The notes under the pieces: generated by a model
What the model was told of the DNA's origin: nothing
Database searches by the model: none
The model's input: only the letters and a program-made list of their open reading frames with translations
Position numbers and translations under genes: made by a program
Shown: in pieces, positions 35,921 to 45,700 of the stretch
How the letters are laid out: each line of letters opens with the position of its first letter
Numbering within the stretch: the stretch's first letter is position 1
DNA from: a virus
DNA: 51,634 nt
Reading direction: 5' to 3' (one strand)
Virus record (IMG/VR): IMGVR_UViG_3300005466_000012
Coordinates: 1-51,634 of that record

Positions 35921-37392
35921 TGGTTACCCCCGAGGCATATGGAGCAGTAGGCAACGGTACTACCGATGACTACGCTGCTATGCAATCCGCTCTTAATAGC
36001 GGACAGACGGTAAGACTAACAGAAGGCAAGACGTATAGGATTGTTATTAACTGGATGACCACTCCTAACTTAGGTCTGGTTATTCCTGCGAATACAACTC
36101 TAGACACAAGCAACGCTACAATCAATCTAGAGATCGCTGGTAATGCTTATGGCATCCGGCTTCAGAGTAACTCTCACATTTGCGGGCACGGTAACATCAA
36201 CGTAACTGCCATATCAAATGTGGATAGTCTACAAGGTATTATACAATCTGTAATCAGCATTGGTGCCTGCTACGGTGAAGTAACGAGTGTCTCTAGCTTA
36301 GGTCCTTTCATCACAGCCACTGGCTGGAGTGTGGAAGGTGTAACTCTATCTACCATTAAACCTAATGGTCTTCACATTTCATGTGTAGGAGGCGTCTCTG
36401 GAATAATTCGAGATGTCCGCTTCCCAAGTAATGCTTATGCCTTTGGTTGTATAAACTGCGATTGGGGGACGGTTGGTACCCTAGGTACTATCCCAGCTAA
36501 TAAGACTGCATGGTCTGCTGGCACCTTCTATACAGTTCATCCAAGTAACATCCTAATCGAAAGTGTCTCTATTGGAGACATGAGCAACTCAACCTCGATA
36601 CCCATCAGGTTGTCTGGTACTGACAATATCACTGTACGTAACTTCCGTATCGCAGGCAGCCGAGCTATCGGTGTAGCCCACTACGGTGGTGACTACGGTT
36701 ATGAGTTTGCACAAGCTGGCTCTCCTCAGCGTCGTGCGTTTATGGGAACCTCGATTACCAATGGTAAGATAGACAATACTAACTCCGGAGAAGCTATCCA
36801 TGTTGACGCCTTTGCAGATAACATTTTTCGTGAGTCTGGATACACTCCTACTCTTAATCCTATCTACCACTCCAACATTATAGTTGATGACATCCATGCA
36901 GAAGGAAACTTCTCAGGAACATCCCACGGTGTGATGGTTAACTATATCGACGGAGCTACCGTACGCGACGTAGATATGATTGGGTTCAGCAATGGAGTAT
37001 GCTTTGGTGATTACACTACTAACTGTAATCTAGAGCGTAGTCGTGTGTGGGGCAACATGAGCGACGGTGTTTACATCGGAGGCTCTCTGTCAGCTCCTAC
37101 AGATATCAGCGTCACTGACAGTTGGATTTGTAATAACGGTGCTAACTCAACCAATGCAGGTATTCGCTCAGCAAATGGTAGCAGGCATTACCTCCAGCAT
37201 AATATCCTAGGTGGTCCCGGAGAAGGCGGCCAGTACTATGGTATCTATGTAGCATCGACAGACGCTTTCATCTTCTCCAATTATGTAAAGGCAATCAAAT
37301 CAGGAGGGGCAGGTATCTCTAAGGGGAGTACCGTGCAGATTGCTTGGAATTTCTTCGACCCTTCAATCCCCTCTAGTAGGCAAATCATATGA
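35920..37392 (+). CDS. Tailspike with pectate-lyase-type beta-helix, 490 aa
   Basis: Opens MVTPEAYGAVGNGTTDDYAAMQSALNSG, the signature of pectate lyase superfamily-3 tailspikes (YGAkGDGtTDDtaAiq.A). Rungs with Asn/Gly turns follow: SDNITVRNFRIAG-type, NIIVDDIHAEGN, ATVRDVDMIGFS, CNLERSRVWGNMSDGVYIGG and HYLQHNILGG. It probably degrades or binds host capsule or O-antigen. It lacks its own head-binding domain, so it may attach through the preceding fibre. Its end overlaps the lysozyme start. Confidence 0.85.
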   Translation: MVTPEAYGAVGNGTTDDYAAMQSALNSGQTVRLTEGKTYRIVINWMTTPNLGLVIPANTTLDTSNATINLEIAGNAYGIRLQSNSHICGHGNINVTAISNVDSLQGIIQSVISIGACYGEVTSVSSLGPFITATGWSVEGVTLSTIKPNGLHISCVGGVSGIIRDVRFPSNAYAFGCINCDWGTVGTLGTIPANKTAWSAGTFYTVHPSNILIESVSIGDMSNSTSIPIRLSGTDNITVRNFRIAGSRAIGVAHYGGDYGYEFAQAGSPQRRAFMGTSITNGKIDNTNSGEAIHVDAFADNIFRESGYTPTLNPIYHSNIIVDDIHAEGNFSGTSHGVMVNYIDGATVRDVDMIGFSNGVCFGDYTTNCNLERSRVWGNMSDGVYIGGSLSAPTDISVTDSWICNNGANSTNAGIRSANGSRHYLQHNILGGPGEGGQYYGIYVASTDAFIFSNYVKAIKSGGAGISKGSTVQIAWNFFDPSIPSSRQII

Positions 37393-38033
37393 AACAAAAC
37401 TACGACTTTTGCATTAGAGAAGTTCTTAAATCGGAAGGCGGTTATACTAATGACCCCGCCGATAGCGGTGGTGAAACCAACTTCGGTATTACCCAGCGTG
37501 AGACTTCTATCCCCGTCAAGACTATGACGAAAGATCAAGCTATCGCTATCTACAAGAAGAAGTATTGGGATACTGTCGACGGAGATAACCTTCCGTCTGG
37601 TGTCGACTATACTGTCTTCGACTATGGAGTTAACTCCGGTGTAGCTCGTGCGAAGAAGATCTACAATCAGTTTAAGGATGAGAAAGACCCTAACGTTCTG
37701 ATCAATAAGATCAACGATGAGCGTCAAGCCTTCCTCAACAATCTAGCCGTCCGTCGTCCTAAGGATCAGAAGTTCCTTCGAGGATGGACTTCTCGAGTTG
37801 CCCGTGTTCGTAAGGATAGCCTTGGTCTATCTAAGCCCGCCGTGGTGGTCACTAAGACCCCTGACAATGTCTCAGGTCCCGCTGCAGGTATGCTGGCTGG
37901 CGGTGGTTTCATCGCAGCGATGTGGGAACACATTCATACTCACCCCATTATGACTGCCGTAATCGCAGTTGGTATTGCAGGCATCATCTGGTCTGTCGTA
38001 CACGAAATCAGGAACAACAATGCAGTGGATTAA
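37389..38033 (+). CDS. GH108-type lysozyme with C-terminal membrane segment, 214 aa
   Basis: The catalytic motif is VLKSEGGYTNDPADSGGETNFGIT with Glu16, as in glycoside hydrolase family 108 lysozymes (N-acetylmuramidases). A peptidoglycan-binding-like region follows (WDTVDGDNLPSGVDYTVFDYGVNSGVARAKK). From about residue 166 a glycine/alanine stretch and a membrane segment near 188-205 (PIMTAVIAVGIAGIIWSVVH) are added at the C-terminus, unlike ordinary soluble endolysins. It cleaves the cell wall at lysis; tail anchoring may hold it at the membrane. Confidence 0.88.
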   Translation: MKQNYDFCIREVLKSEGGYTNDPADSGGETNFGITQRETSIPVKTMTKDQAIAIYKKKYWDTVDGDNLPSGVDYTVFDYGVNSGVARAKKIYNQFKDEKDPNVLINKINDERQAFLNNLAVRRPKDQKFLRGWTSRVARVRKDSLGLSKPAVVVTKTPDNVSGPAAGMLAGGGFIAAMWEHIHTHPIMTAVIAVGIAGIIWSVVHEIRNNNAVD

Positions 38034-38295
38034 AGACTATCTAATATCTCCTACTCACAAGTGGTGGGTGGAGAACATATGGCGTCCTTCTTGGACCCGT
38101 GTCGTTACCTTCATCTATGGTGTCCCTGCTTTAGTTACCAGCGTCTTCGTGCAGCTTGCTGCATGGGGCAACGACTCCAGTGTTGCTGCATACATGGATC
38201 GCATGCACGTACCCAACTGGGTTCCTATGGCTTTCGCAGGTGTTGCTCTCGTCTCATACATTGCCCACGGTCGTAAGGCTGGGGATGTAACCTAA
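38020..38295 (+). CDS. Holin-like two-pass membrane protein, 91 aa
   Basis: Begins MQWIKDYLISPTHKWWVENI. Two hydrophobic segments, about residues 27-47 (VVTFIYGVPALVTSVFVQLAAW) and 67-83 (WVPMAFAGVALVSYIAH), end in a short charged tail. AGGAAC precedes ATG 38020. It overlaps the lysozyme by 14 bases, the usual holin/lysozyme arrangement. Holin is inferred from topology and neighbour. Confidence 0.65.
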   Translation: MQWIKDYLISPTHKWWVENIWRPSWTRVVTFIYGVPALVTSVFVQLAAWGNDSSVAAYMDRMHVPNWVPMAFAGVALVSYIAHGRKAGDVT

Positions 38296-38669
38296 TGTTA
38301 GCTTGGCTTCCTATTGTAGGACCTATCATTCAAGGCATTATTGGTCTATTCACTAAAAAGATGGACACTGATGTTGAGAAAATTAAAGTTACAAGAGCCT
38401 CTGACATAGAGGAAGCCAAGGTATCTTCTGAAATTATCAGGACTACTCAAGACGATATCGCTCTCAGGATCGCCAGAGATATGATGATCTTTCCTGTAGC
38501 CGTCTGGTTTATGCTGGTAACTTGGGACACCATCATAGCTGAAACTGTCTGGAAAGAGTATATGTGGCATACTGCCTCTTTCGACAGGACCAGCGTCCCA
38601 TATCTGCCTTATGCAGTTCTTGTCTTTCTTCTGGGTAACATCGGTCTCAACATGTGGAACCGTAAATGA
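38295..38669 (+). CDS. Holin-like three-segment membrane protein, 124 aa
   Basis: Hydrophobic stretches near residues 3-19, 66-82 (MMIFPVAVWFMLVTWDTII) and 102-118 (LPYAVLVFLLGNIGL), with a charged helical part between the first and second. The layout resembles the GTA-type three-membrane holin family. It is coupled to both neighbours by ATG/stop overlap. It may be the main holin or an antiholin to the 91-aa protein. Confidence 0.6.
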   Translation: MLAWLPIVGPIIQGIIGLFTKKMDTDVEKIKVTRASDIEEAKVSSEIIRTTQDDIALRIARDMMIFPVAVWFMLVTWDTIIAETVWKEYMWHTASFDRTSVPYLPYAVLVFLLGNIGLNMWNRK

Positions 38670-39559
38670 AATTAACAAACCTACAGTATGTACAGTCTAT
38701 TCTAAGCTCTTTAGGTTCAGACGAAGTCAACTCTGTTTCAGATACGACTGAGTCTCTCCAAGTCTTAGATATTCTCAAGACTACTTACTTCAATATTCTA
38801 TCTAGGACGGCTCTACCTGCCCATACGCAGCTGATAACTCTCGATCCTTCTCTAGACCCCTCTACTCCAGTCCTAATGTATATTCCCTCTGGAGTAAACA
38901 AACTAGAGTGGATTAAGTACTTCGATAGCAACAATCTTCCTAATGCAGATCAGACAGACTTCATTCACGATTTGAATGTGGATCTATCGTCTACTCCGGG
39001 AGAACCTGGCGCTGCTCCCGGGTATACGTATGTAACCATGTTAGGTAATCAACAGTTCATTGATATGGTCAATACTATGAACCCTAACAATGATAATGTA
39101 GAATCCTTTACCTTTACCAATAGTAAGAATAATTATCCAGGTACTTATACATTCTACTATAGGAATGATAAACAGCCTCAGTTTTGTACTACTATTAGTA
39201 ACTACTATGTAATCTTCGATAGCTTCGATAGTGCAGTAGACGATACTCTTCAGTCTAGCAAAGTAATAGCTTACGGAGAAGTTGCTCCTGTCTGGTCTAA
39301 TGAAGATAACTTCACTCCCAATCTGGATGATGAACAAGTTCCTCTCCTGCTCAATGAAGCTAAATCACTAGCCTTCTTCGAGCTAAAGCAAAGCGCACAC
39401 CCTAAGGCAGAACAGTTTGCTAAACGACAATGGAGTTCAGTTCAGAAAAGAAAAGCGAAGGTAGAAAGACCTACTGCATTCGATGCTCTGCCTGACTTTG
39501 GCAGACGATCACAAAATCAAACAAGACTCTTCAAAGACCGTGGATGGGATAGATTCTAA
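38666..39559 (+). CDS. Tail tubular protein A (T7 gp11-like), 297 aa
   Basis: Opens MKLTNLQYVQSILSSLGSDEVNSVSDTTESLQVLDILKTTYFNILSR, the pattern of T7 gp11-type proteins that form the adaptor ring under the portal. It ends FDALPDFGRRSQNQTRLFKDRGWDRF, with the usual Arg/Tyr-rich tail. It is located upstream of tail tubular protein B. Confidence 0.85.
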   Translation: MKLTNLQYVQSILSSLGSDEVNSVSDTTESLQVLDILKTTYFNILSRTALPAHTQLITLDPSLDPSTPVLMYIPSGVNKLEWIKYFDSNNLPNADQTDFIHDLNVDLSSTPGEPGAAPGYTYVTMLGNQQFIDMVNTMNPNNDNVESFTFTNSKNNYPGTYTFYYRNDKQPQFCTTISNYYVIFDSFDSAVDDTLQSSKVIAYGEVAPVWSNEDNFTPNLDDEQVPLLLNEAKSLAFFELKQSAHPKAEQFAKRQWSSVQKRKAKVERPTAFDALPDFGRRSQNQTRLFKDRGWDRF

Positions 39560-39858
39560 TGAGCTTCAGCGCAATGAGCAATCTTAAAGCTAACGACCGT
39601 ATACTCAAGCTGGAACCTATTGAAGGTAAGCCAGCTCTTTCTTCAGGACTTACTCCTGATACTCGGTTGTTTACTGGAGAACAAAACCTTTACCTAAAGA
39701 TGGACCCAGAGACTTGTCTTTGGTCCTTTCAGTACACCAACAACGGATTACTTCCTCAGGGTTTGACTGGTAAGTTTACTTCCTTCAAAGCTGGACTTAA
39801 ACACGCTGAAGGTTACTTTCTAAAACGTAATGTTAGAATTACGCAAGTGAAAGACTAA
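39559..39858 (+). CDS. Hypothetical protein between tail tubular genes, 99 aa
   Basis: Begins MSFSAMSNLKANDRILKLEP. Soluble and basic, with WSFQYTNNGLLPQGLTGKFTSFKAGLKHAEGYF suggesting a small compact domain. It is coupled to both tail tubular genes by TAATG overlaps, so a tail-assembly role is likely. Not otherwise recognised. Confidence 0.65.
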   Translation: MSFSAMSNLKANDRILKLEPIEGKPALSSGLTPDTRLFTGEQNLYLKMDPETCLWSFQYTNNGLLPQGLTGKFTSFKAGLKHAEGYFLKRNVRITQVKD

Positions 39859-42197
39859 TGCCTCAACAGATAACTACCGCAGTAGAGAACAACTTTACTA
39901 AGGGTCTAATCACCGAAGCTACTGCCCTTAACTTCCCCGAGAACGCTGCTACTGACACAGACAATAGTGCATACAGCCTACTCGGCGATGTAACACGTCG
40001 GTTAGGTGTTGACTTCGAAGATAACTTCTCCCTCTTCTCTCAGTCCCTTACCAACAAGGCTGTCAATACTTATAGATGGAATAACGCAGGAGGAGACGGT
40101 TCGTCTCAAGTGGTAGTCGTCCAGAATGGAATGACCCTTCTGTTTTATGCATCTTCTAACGTAATTATATCTACCAGCCTGTCTCTCAACAGACTGTCTT
40201 CTACTGTAGATATGACCCAGTTCCAGACAGGAGTAACTCCTGATCCTTCCTTAGAAGAGTGCCAGTTCTCAAGTGGCAATGGATACTTGTTTGTATACCA
40301 TCCCAGGTGTCAACCTTTCTTCTGTTCTTACTCTGGCGGTACTATTACAGCCAACATCATTACCGTCAATATCAGAGACTTTACAGGAGTCCTTGAACCT
40401 GGTGTGGCTGTCACAGACAGACCTACAAGTCTTACCAACCAACATTTGTATAACCTAATCAACCAAGGCTGGACGCAAGGTTCCCCTTGGGTTGCTATAT
40501 CGAGTGGCTCCGGTCCTGCCGTAGTAGCTGCTCCCGGTGGTGCATCCTTTACAGTCCCCGCAGGTATACCCGGCACTACTATCGGAGATACTGTAGGCAT
40601 TTATACTACAAGGGATATCTTTACTGGTGCTGGTCTTATACCTGCAGGAACAGGTGTGATGGGAGGTATCCTATCTTCATACGTAAGTAATACGATGGGG
40701 ATAAGCATAACTTCAGACTTGCTTATGGCCAGAGGTCTGCAATTAGGACCATATAAGATTGTTCCCTACAATAAGGGCTACATCAACACATGGGCAGCAG
40801 CTCTCTCTAATTACCCCAGCAATTCAGACGTATGGTGGTTCTTTAAGAACTCTTCCAATACCTTTGATCCTCTTACTACGCTCAATCAGGTTACCGTCAA
40901 CACCGGAAATGCCCCTCGTGGTCATTTCATTATGAATGCTTTCAACTTAGATCGCTCTACCATATCTACTGTGTCTGGTATGAATACTGTGTCTACTAGC
41001 TTACGTCCTAGGACAGGAACATGGTTTCAAGGACGAGTGTGGTACGCCGGGGTAGATGCGTCAGCTCAAAAGAGTACTACGACAGATTTTTACACTTGGA
41101 CTGAGAACATCTACTTCTCTCAGATAGTCACAGGACCTGAGCAGTTTGGTATGTGTCATCAATTGAATGACCCCACGTCTGAGACATTGTTTGATCTGCT
41201 TCCCACCGATGGAGGTGTCATAACAATCCAAGATGCTGGAGCCATATACAAACTATTCCCAATACAGAATGGTCTGCTTGTGTTCGCAGCCAATGGCATA
41301 TGGTTCATAACTGGTAGTCAAGGGATAGGGTTCACAGCTAACGACTACACCATCACTAAGATCTCTTCTATTCAAAGCATATCTGGAACGTCTATGGTAG
41401 ATGTCAATGGACTTCCTTACTTCTGGAATGAAGAAGGTATCTACTCAGTCTCTCCTGCTCAAGGCGGAGGATTACAAGTAGAGTCTATTACAGTCAGTAC
41501 TATCGCCTCGTACTATGACGAAATACCAATAGAAGCTAAGAGATACGCCAGAGGTGTGTACAATCCTATTGAGTACACAATCCAATGGCTATTCAAGAGT
41601 GAGTCAGACGGAGACAGTGTAACTAATAGGTATCAGTTCGATAAGATACTTAATTACAACACTTATAACAAAGCATTCTTCCCTTATTCTTTCTCAGGCG
41701 GTCCTAAGTTAAACGGGGTACTCTACCTGACTTATCCAGGAAGTGCTCAGTCTCCACCCCCATCGTACAAATACTTATGCTCGGAAGCAGGCAATATAAC
41801 CTTTGCCGATGAACACGATGAGGACTATGTAGACTGGGCATCCTCCTCTGCTGGAGCGTCTAACTATGAAAGCTTCTTCGTAACTGGATATAAGATTAGA
41901 GGACAGGGTATACGCCGCTCTCAGCCTCAGTATGTTCAGGTCTTCTCTCGAATGAATGGCAGAGCTAATGCATATAAGATACAAGGTATCTGGGATTATG
42001 CCAATGATCGTAACTCCAATCGTTGGAGCAATATCCAACTCGTTACGAATGGCTTAATCAGGCACGATACTATACTCAGACGTCATAAGATAAGAGGGCA
42101 TGGATATGCTCTACAGTTCAAGGTAATCTCTGCAGATGGAATGCCGTTTGACATTCAAGGATGGTCTGCTGTCGATACAGTAAATCAAGGTACATAA
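39858..42197 (+). CDS. Tail tubular protein B (T7 gp12-like), 779 aa
   Basis: Begins MPQQITTAVENNFTKGLITEATALNFPENAATDTDN, the hallmark of gp12-type tail nozzle proteins. Long beta-rich propeller-like body with repeated aromatic strands (VWYAGVDASA, LLVFAANGIWFITGSQGIGF, LPYFWNEEGIYSVSP). Length matches T7 gp12 (794). Forms the distal tail tube through which DNA passes. Confidence 0.9.
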   Translation: MPQQITTAVENNFTKGLITEATALNFPENAATDTDNSAYSLLGDVTRRLGVDFEDNFSLFSQSLTNKAVNTYRWNNAGGDGSSQVVVVQNGMTLLFYASSNVIISTSLSLNRLSSTVDMTQFQTGVTPDPSLEECQFSSGNGYLFVYHPRCQPFFCSYSGGTITANIITVNIRDFTGVLEPGVAVTDRPTSLTNQHLYNLINQGWTQGSPWVAISSGSGPAVVAAPGGASFTVPAGIPGTTIGDTVGIYTTRDIFTGAGLIPAGTGVMGGILSSYVSNTMGISITSDLLMARGLQLGPYKIVPYNKGYINTWAAALSNYPSNSDVWWFFKNSSNTFDPLTTLNQVTVNTGNAPRGHFIMNAFNLDRSTISTVSGMNTVSTSLRPRTGTWFQGRVWYAGVDASAQKSTTTDFYTWTENIYFSQIVTGPEQFGMCHQLNDPTSETLFDLLPTDGGVITIQDAGAIYKLFPIQNGLLVFAANGIWFITGSQGIGFTANDYTITKISSIQSISGTSMVDVNGLPYFWNEEGIYSVSPAQGGGLQVESITVSTIASYYDEIPIEAKRYARGVYNPIEYTIQWLFKSESDGDSVTNRYQFDKILNYNTYNKAFFPYSFSGGPKLNGVLYLTYPGSAQSPPPSYKYLCSEAGNITFADEHDEDYVDWASSSAGASNYESFFVTGYKIRGQGIRRSQPQYVQVFSRMNGRANAYKIQGIWDYANDRNSNRWSNIQLVTNGLIRHDTILRRHKIRGHGYALQFKVISADGMPFDIQGWSAVDTVNQGT

Positions 42198-42742
42198 TGG
42201 ATCCTATTTCAGCCGGTCTTTCAGTTGTTGGGTTTGGGTTACAGCTCTTTGGAGGAATGGAATCCGCCAAGATATCCAAACAACAAGCTCAGCAGAGCAT
42301 GGCTATAGCTGCTGACGAACAGAAGATAAACGAACAGAAGCAAGCCCAACAGCAACTAGAAGCTAGACGAATGCAGATGCAGACACTTCGGAATGCTCAA
42401 CGAGCTCGTGCGATGGGTACAGCAGCGGCTGTCTCTCAAGGTGCTTCTCTAGGTTCTGGTCTACAAGGAGCTCTCGCTCAGAACACTGACGAAGGTCTCT
42501 TCAACCTGTCTGGTATCAATCAAGCCAGCCAGATCCAAAGCAACATCTTCGGTATTAACAACGATATCTCAGGACACAAAATAGAGTTGGCTAAGTTGGG
42601 TGGTGAGCAAGCTCAGTACCAAGGACTAGCTTCTCTAGGCGGGTCTCTTATGAAGATCGGACCTACCGTAGGAGCCTTCGGTAAAGATCTCACAGCAGGG
42701 ATTGGTAAAATTGGAACAGGCTTTGCAGGACCTTACGTCTAA
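42197..42742 (+). CDS. Small internal virion protein (T7 gp14-like), 181 aa
   Basis: Begins MDPISAGLSVVGFGLQLFGG. A Gly-rich amphipathic start is followed by a Gln/Ala-rich helix (QQAQQSMAIAADEQKINEQK, QAQQQLEARRMQMQTLRNAQR). This is the usual make-up of gp14-like ejection proteins that enter the outer membrane. ATG 42197 sits in the stop of tail tubular protein B. It is followed by the two very large virion proteins. Confidence 0.75.
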   Translation: MDPISAGLSVVGFGLQLFGGMESAKISKQQAQQSMAIAADEQKINEQKQAQQQLEARRMQMQTLRNAQRARAMGTAAAVSQGASLGSGLQGALAQNTDEGLFNLSGINQASQIQSNIFGINNDISGHKIELAKLGGEQAQYQGLASLGGSLMKIGPTVGAFGKDLTAGIGKIGTGFAGPYV

Positions 42743-45700
42743 TGGAAACGAACTTTAACTCCCCGGTTACTTATGGCGCCACCTCTATGGACGCCAATGA
42801 GATGCCGGTATACCTGACAGACGATACTGCTCCTACTCTACCTCCTTCTCCTGTTGTCGCTGCCAAGCGTTCAGAGAAGGCAGACCTTGGCTTGTCTGAA
42901 GCAACTAACATGCCTGCTGGTGAGATAAGGAATATGATCCAGTCTGGACGTGAGGAAGAGTTCCGTCAGCGTGCTGCATCAGATCTTAACTACAGGTTAG
43001 GTCAGAAGCTAGATCAGAAACTGATTGACGCTAGGAATGCCAAAGGCGGTCCTCTCACTTACGAAGAAGCCCTCAAACTAGTTGATCCTTTCAACCCTGA
43101 GAATGGTAAGGCTGATCCTAAGGATGTAATTGAGAAGGCTTATAGCCAGAAGTTTATCTCTGCTGCCAATACAGCTGCAGGATATATGAAACAAACAGTA
43201 CTAGACGATGCCGTACGGGAGACTCCTGAGCAGTTAAAAGCTGCGCAAGAAGGTACGTCTCGTCTAGTCACTCATCTCGAGATAGCTAAGACTCTCAAGC
43301 AAGATATTGATAATGAAGTCAAGGCTCAGTCTTGGCCGGGCTGGCTTGCTGACCAAGGCAAGACGATGTTCCAGCCATACAATGAATGGAAGCTGCGTGG
43401 GCTATACCCCAGTGTAGGCCCCATTTCTGGTGGACTTCTTCTCGGCGATAATATGAAAGCGCAGGCTGATGCGATCTTTAACCTCCCTACTGAACAGTAT
43501 AGGAAGGTTCTTCCAGAAACCGTCAAACAACTTCGTCGTGATAATCCTGCTCTTGCTAGTCAATTCGTTGATTATATTATTGGGCTGGGAAGTAGTGATC
43601 GAGTCCTTCAGAATACCTTTACAATACTTGCTCCGCTTGATTACGCTGGAGTAGGAAACATGAGCAAGAGTTTGCTTCGTAAGATCGAAGTGAACAACCG
43701 TACCCAGAAAGCATTCAAGGATATCGTCGCTGCAGCTGCTAAGGCTGACGGAGATGTACCTGTAAAGGCTGCCCTTCAGGAAGGCGCAGGAGACATTAAG
43801 GGAGCTGCAGTCACTCGTGCAGCCGATCATGTCGAGAAAGCTATGTCTGGCAAGCTTGATCCTGTCCAAGATATCAAGGAAAGTCTTACTAGTAATTGGC
43901 GTCTTGACGGTGATTTACTCGATAGTAATCCCGGAAACCTATCACGTTCTGAACTAACCGATCTGAAAGATTCATTCTACAGGAGCGGGGACAGCTTCTA
44001 CGAGAAAATATTGAGCCTATTGAAGGTCAGCCGTACTCCAGAACCTCTTAAGAATGAAGAAGCTATCAAGGCTTATCAAGCATTAGGTCAAAGCCAGTAT
44101 CCCAATGAGAAGCTGCTAGACAGATCTTCTCCTATTCACATGCCTGAGACCAACACCTACCACATCGCAGATACGTTTGGTAATGCTGAAGGTCGTCTAT
44201 TCTCTGATCCTGAGACTGCCTATAACTACGCTAAGATGCGTGGATGGGCGGATCCTCGTATCCAGAGCGCTACTGGTGAAGTAGAACGTGTACCTGCCAA
44301 ACTGACAGGCACTAAGACTGATCTAGCCAACAAGGTTAGGCTTGAGAAGTCTATCCCTGAGCTACAAGCTACAATAGATAAGATTAAGAACTACGCTGAT
44401 CGTCGATCAACCTTCATTGGTCCTCGTCGAGATGCTGACATTGAGAAGGCTAAGAAAGATCTATCCATCTTTGAGACCGTCCAAGCTCGCTACAAGGCTG
44501 AGCTAGAGGCTATCAATAAGAAGGTGGTTATGTCTGAGCCAGTCATCGAACAGCAAGGACTAGGCTACAAATATACAATCGTCCGTCCCTATAAGGAAAC
44601 AGATGATGCAGTTCGCATGTACCTCCTCAATGGCAAGGAAACCCGATCCTCTGCTTCTCTGGAAGGCTTCCAAAGCTGGAAGAACGCTGCCCTAGGTTGG
44701 ATACGCGGTTCAGACGATACTCTCGCCTACAATGAATCCCTTCAACGTAAGATCGCTACATACACTCAGAATGAGATGAAGAAGTGGGCGGCTGAGGAAG
44801 CTAAGGACCTTGAGAAGTTAGCTAATCCTGCCACTTGGTATAAGCCTTGGACTTGGCCATATAAGTTTACCAGCAAGGAGAAGTTTGAGCAGTTCAACTC
44901 TACGTTGAACTTTGCTAAGACTGCTGTAGATAAAAAGACTGGAGAGCTAGGTTATTTCTTCAAGACTCCTGGTGAGATCCAAGATCACTATCAACGCTGG
45001 TTTGGTAGAACAGCCAATCTAGACGAGATCAAAGCTTACTTCGCTCACGTCAAGCTACTGGAAGCTAACCGTGTCCTGTCCGAAATCGCTGAGTTCCGTA
45101 ACCGTGCCCGCCTAGGTACAGAGCAGCATGCTATCTTCATGCTTGCTAAGGATGGCACCCGTATCTCTTCAGGAGACTTCGATGGTATCTGGCAGAGGGA
45201 ATTCCCTCAAGGCGGTGGACAGATCCTAGTGATGGGAGGCCATCAAGGCGATGAGCGTCTATACAATCTAGGTGCGAACGACATTTCTCCCAAACTACTC
45301 AAGAAGATGAAGGAAGATGTCAGTACAGGTAAAGCTAAGGTAATCCGTATTTATGATCCCGACTCCAACCCTCTTTCAGGTTTCTCTGATGTTGCTGGCA
45401 GTAACCGTGTTCGTTATGTGCTTACTTCTGACGTAGAGACTAAACCTCTCGGCATCAACCATGTCAATCGACGTGGTGGTGGTCACTATGACATTGATGC
45501 AGAGTACTACGTAAAGCAAGCCGATATCTTCCACGAGTTCGCTGGAGATGCTGCTTCAGACAAACGTAAAGTATTTAAGAAGATTTATACTGGCGATAAG
45601 ACGCTAATGCCTATGGCTAATAGAGTTATGGGTAAGGATGTCGTCGAGAAGATGAACCAGATGAATATGTTCATGAGGGAAAATCGTATAGAGGAAGCTA

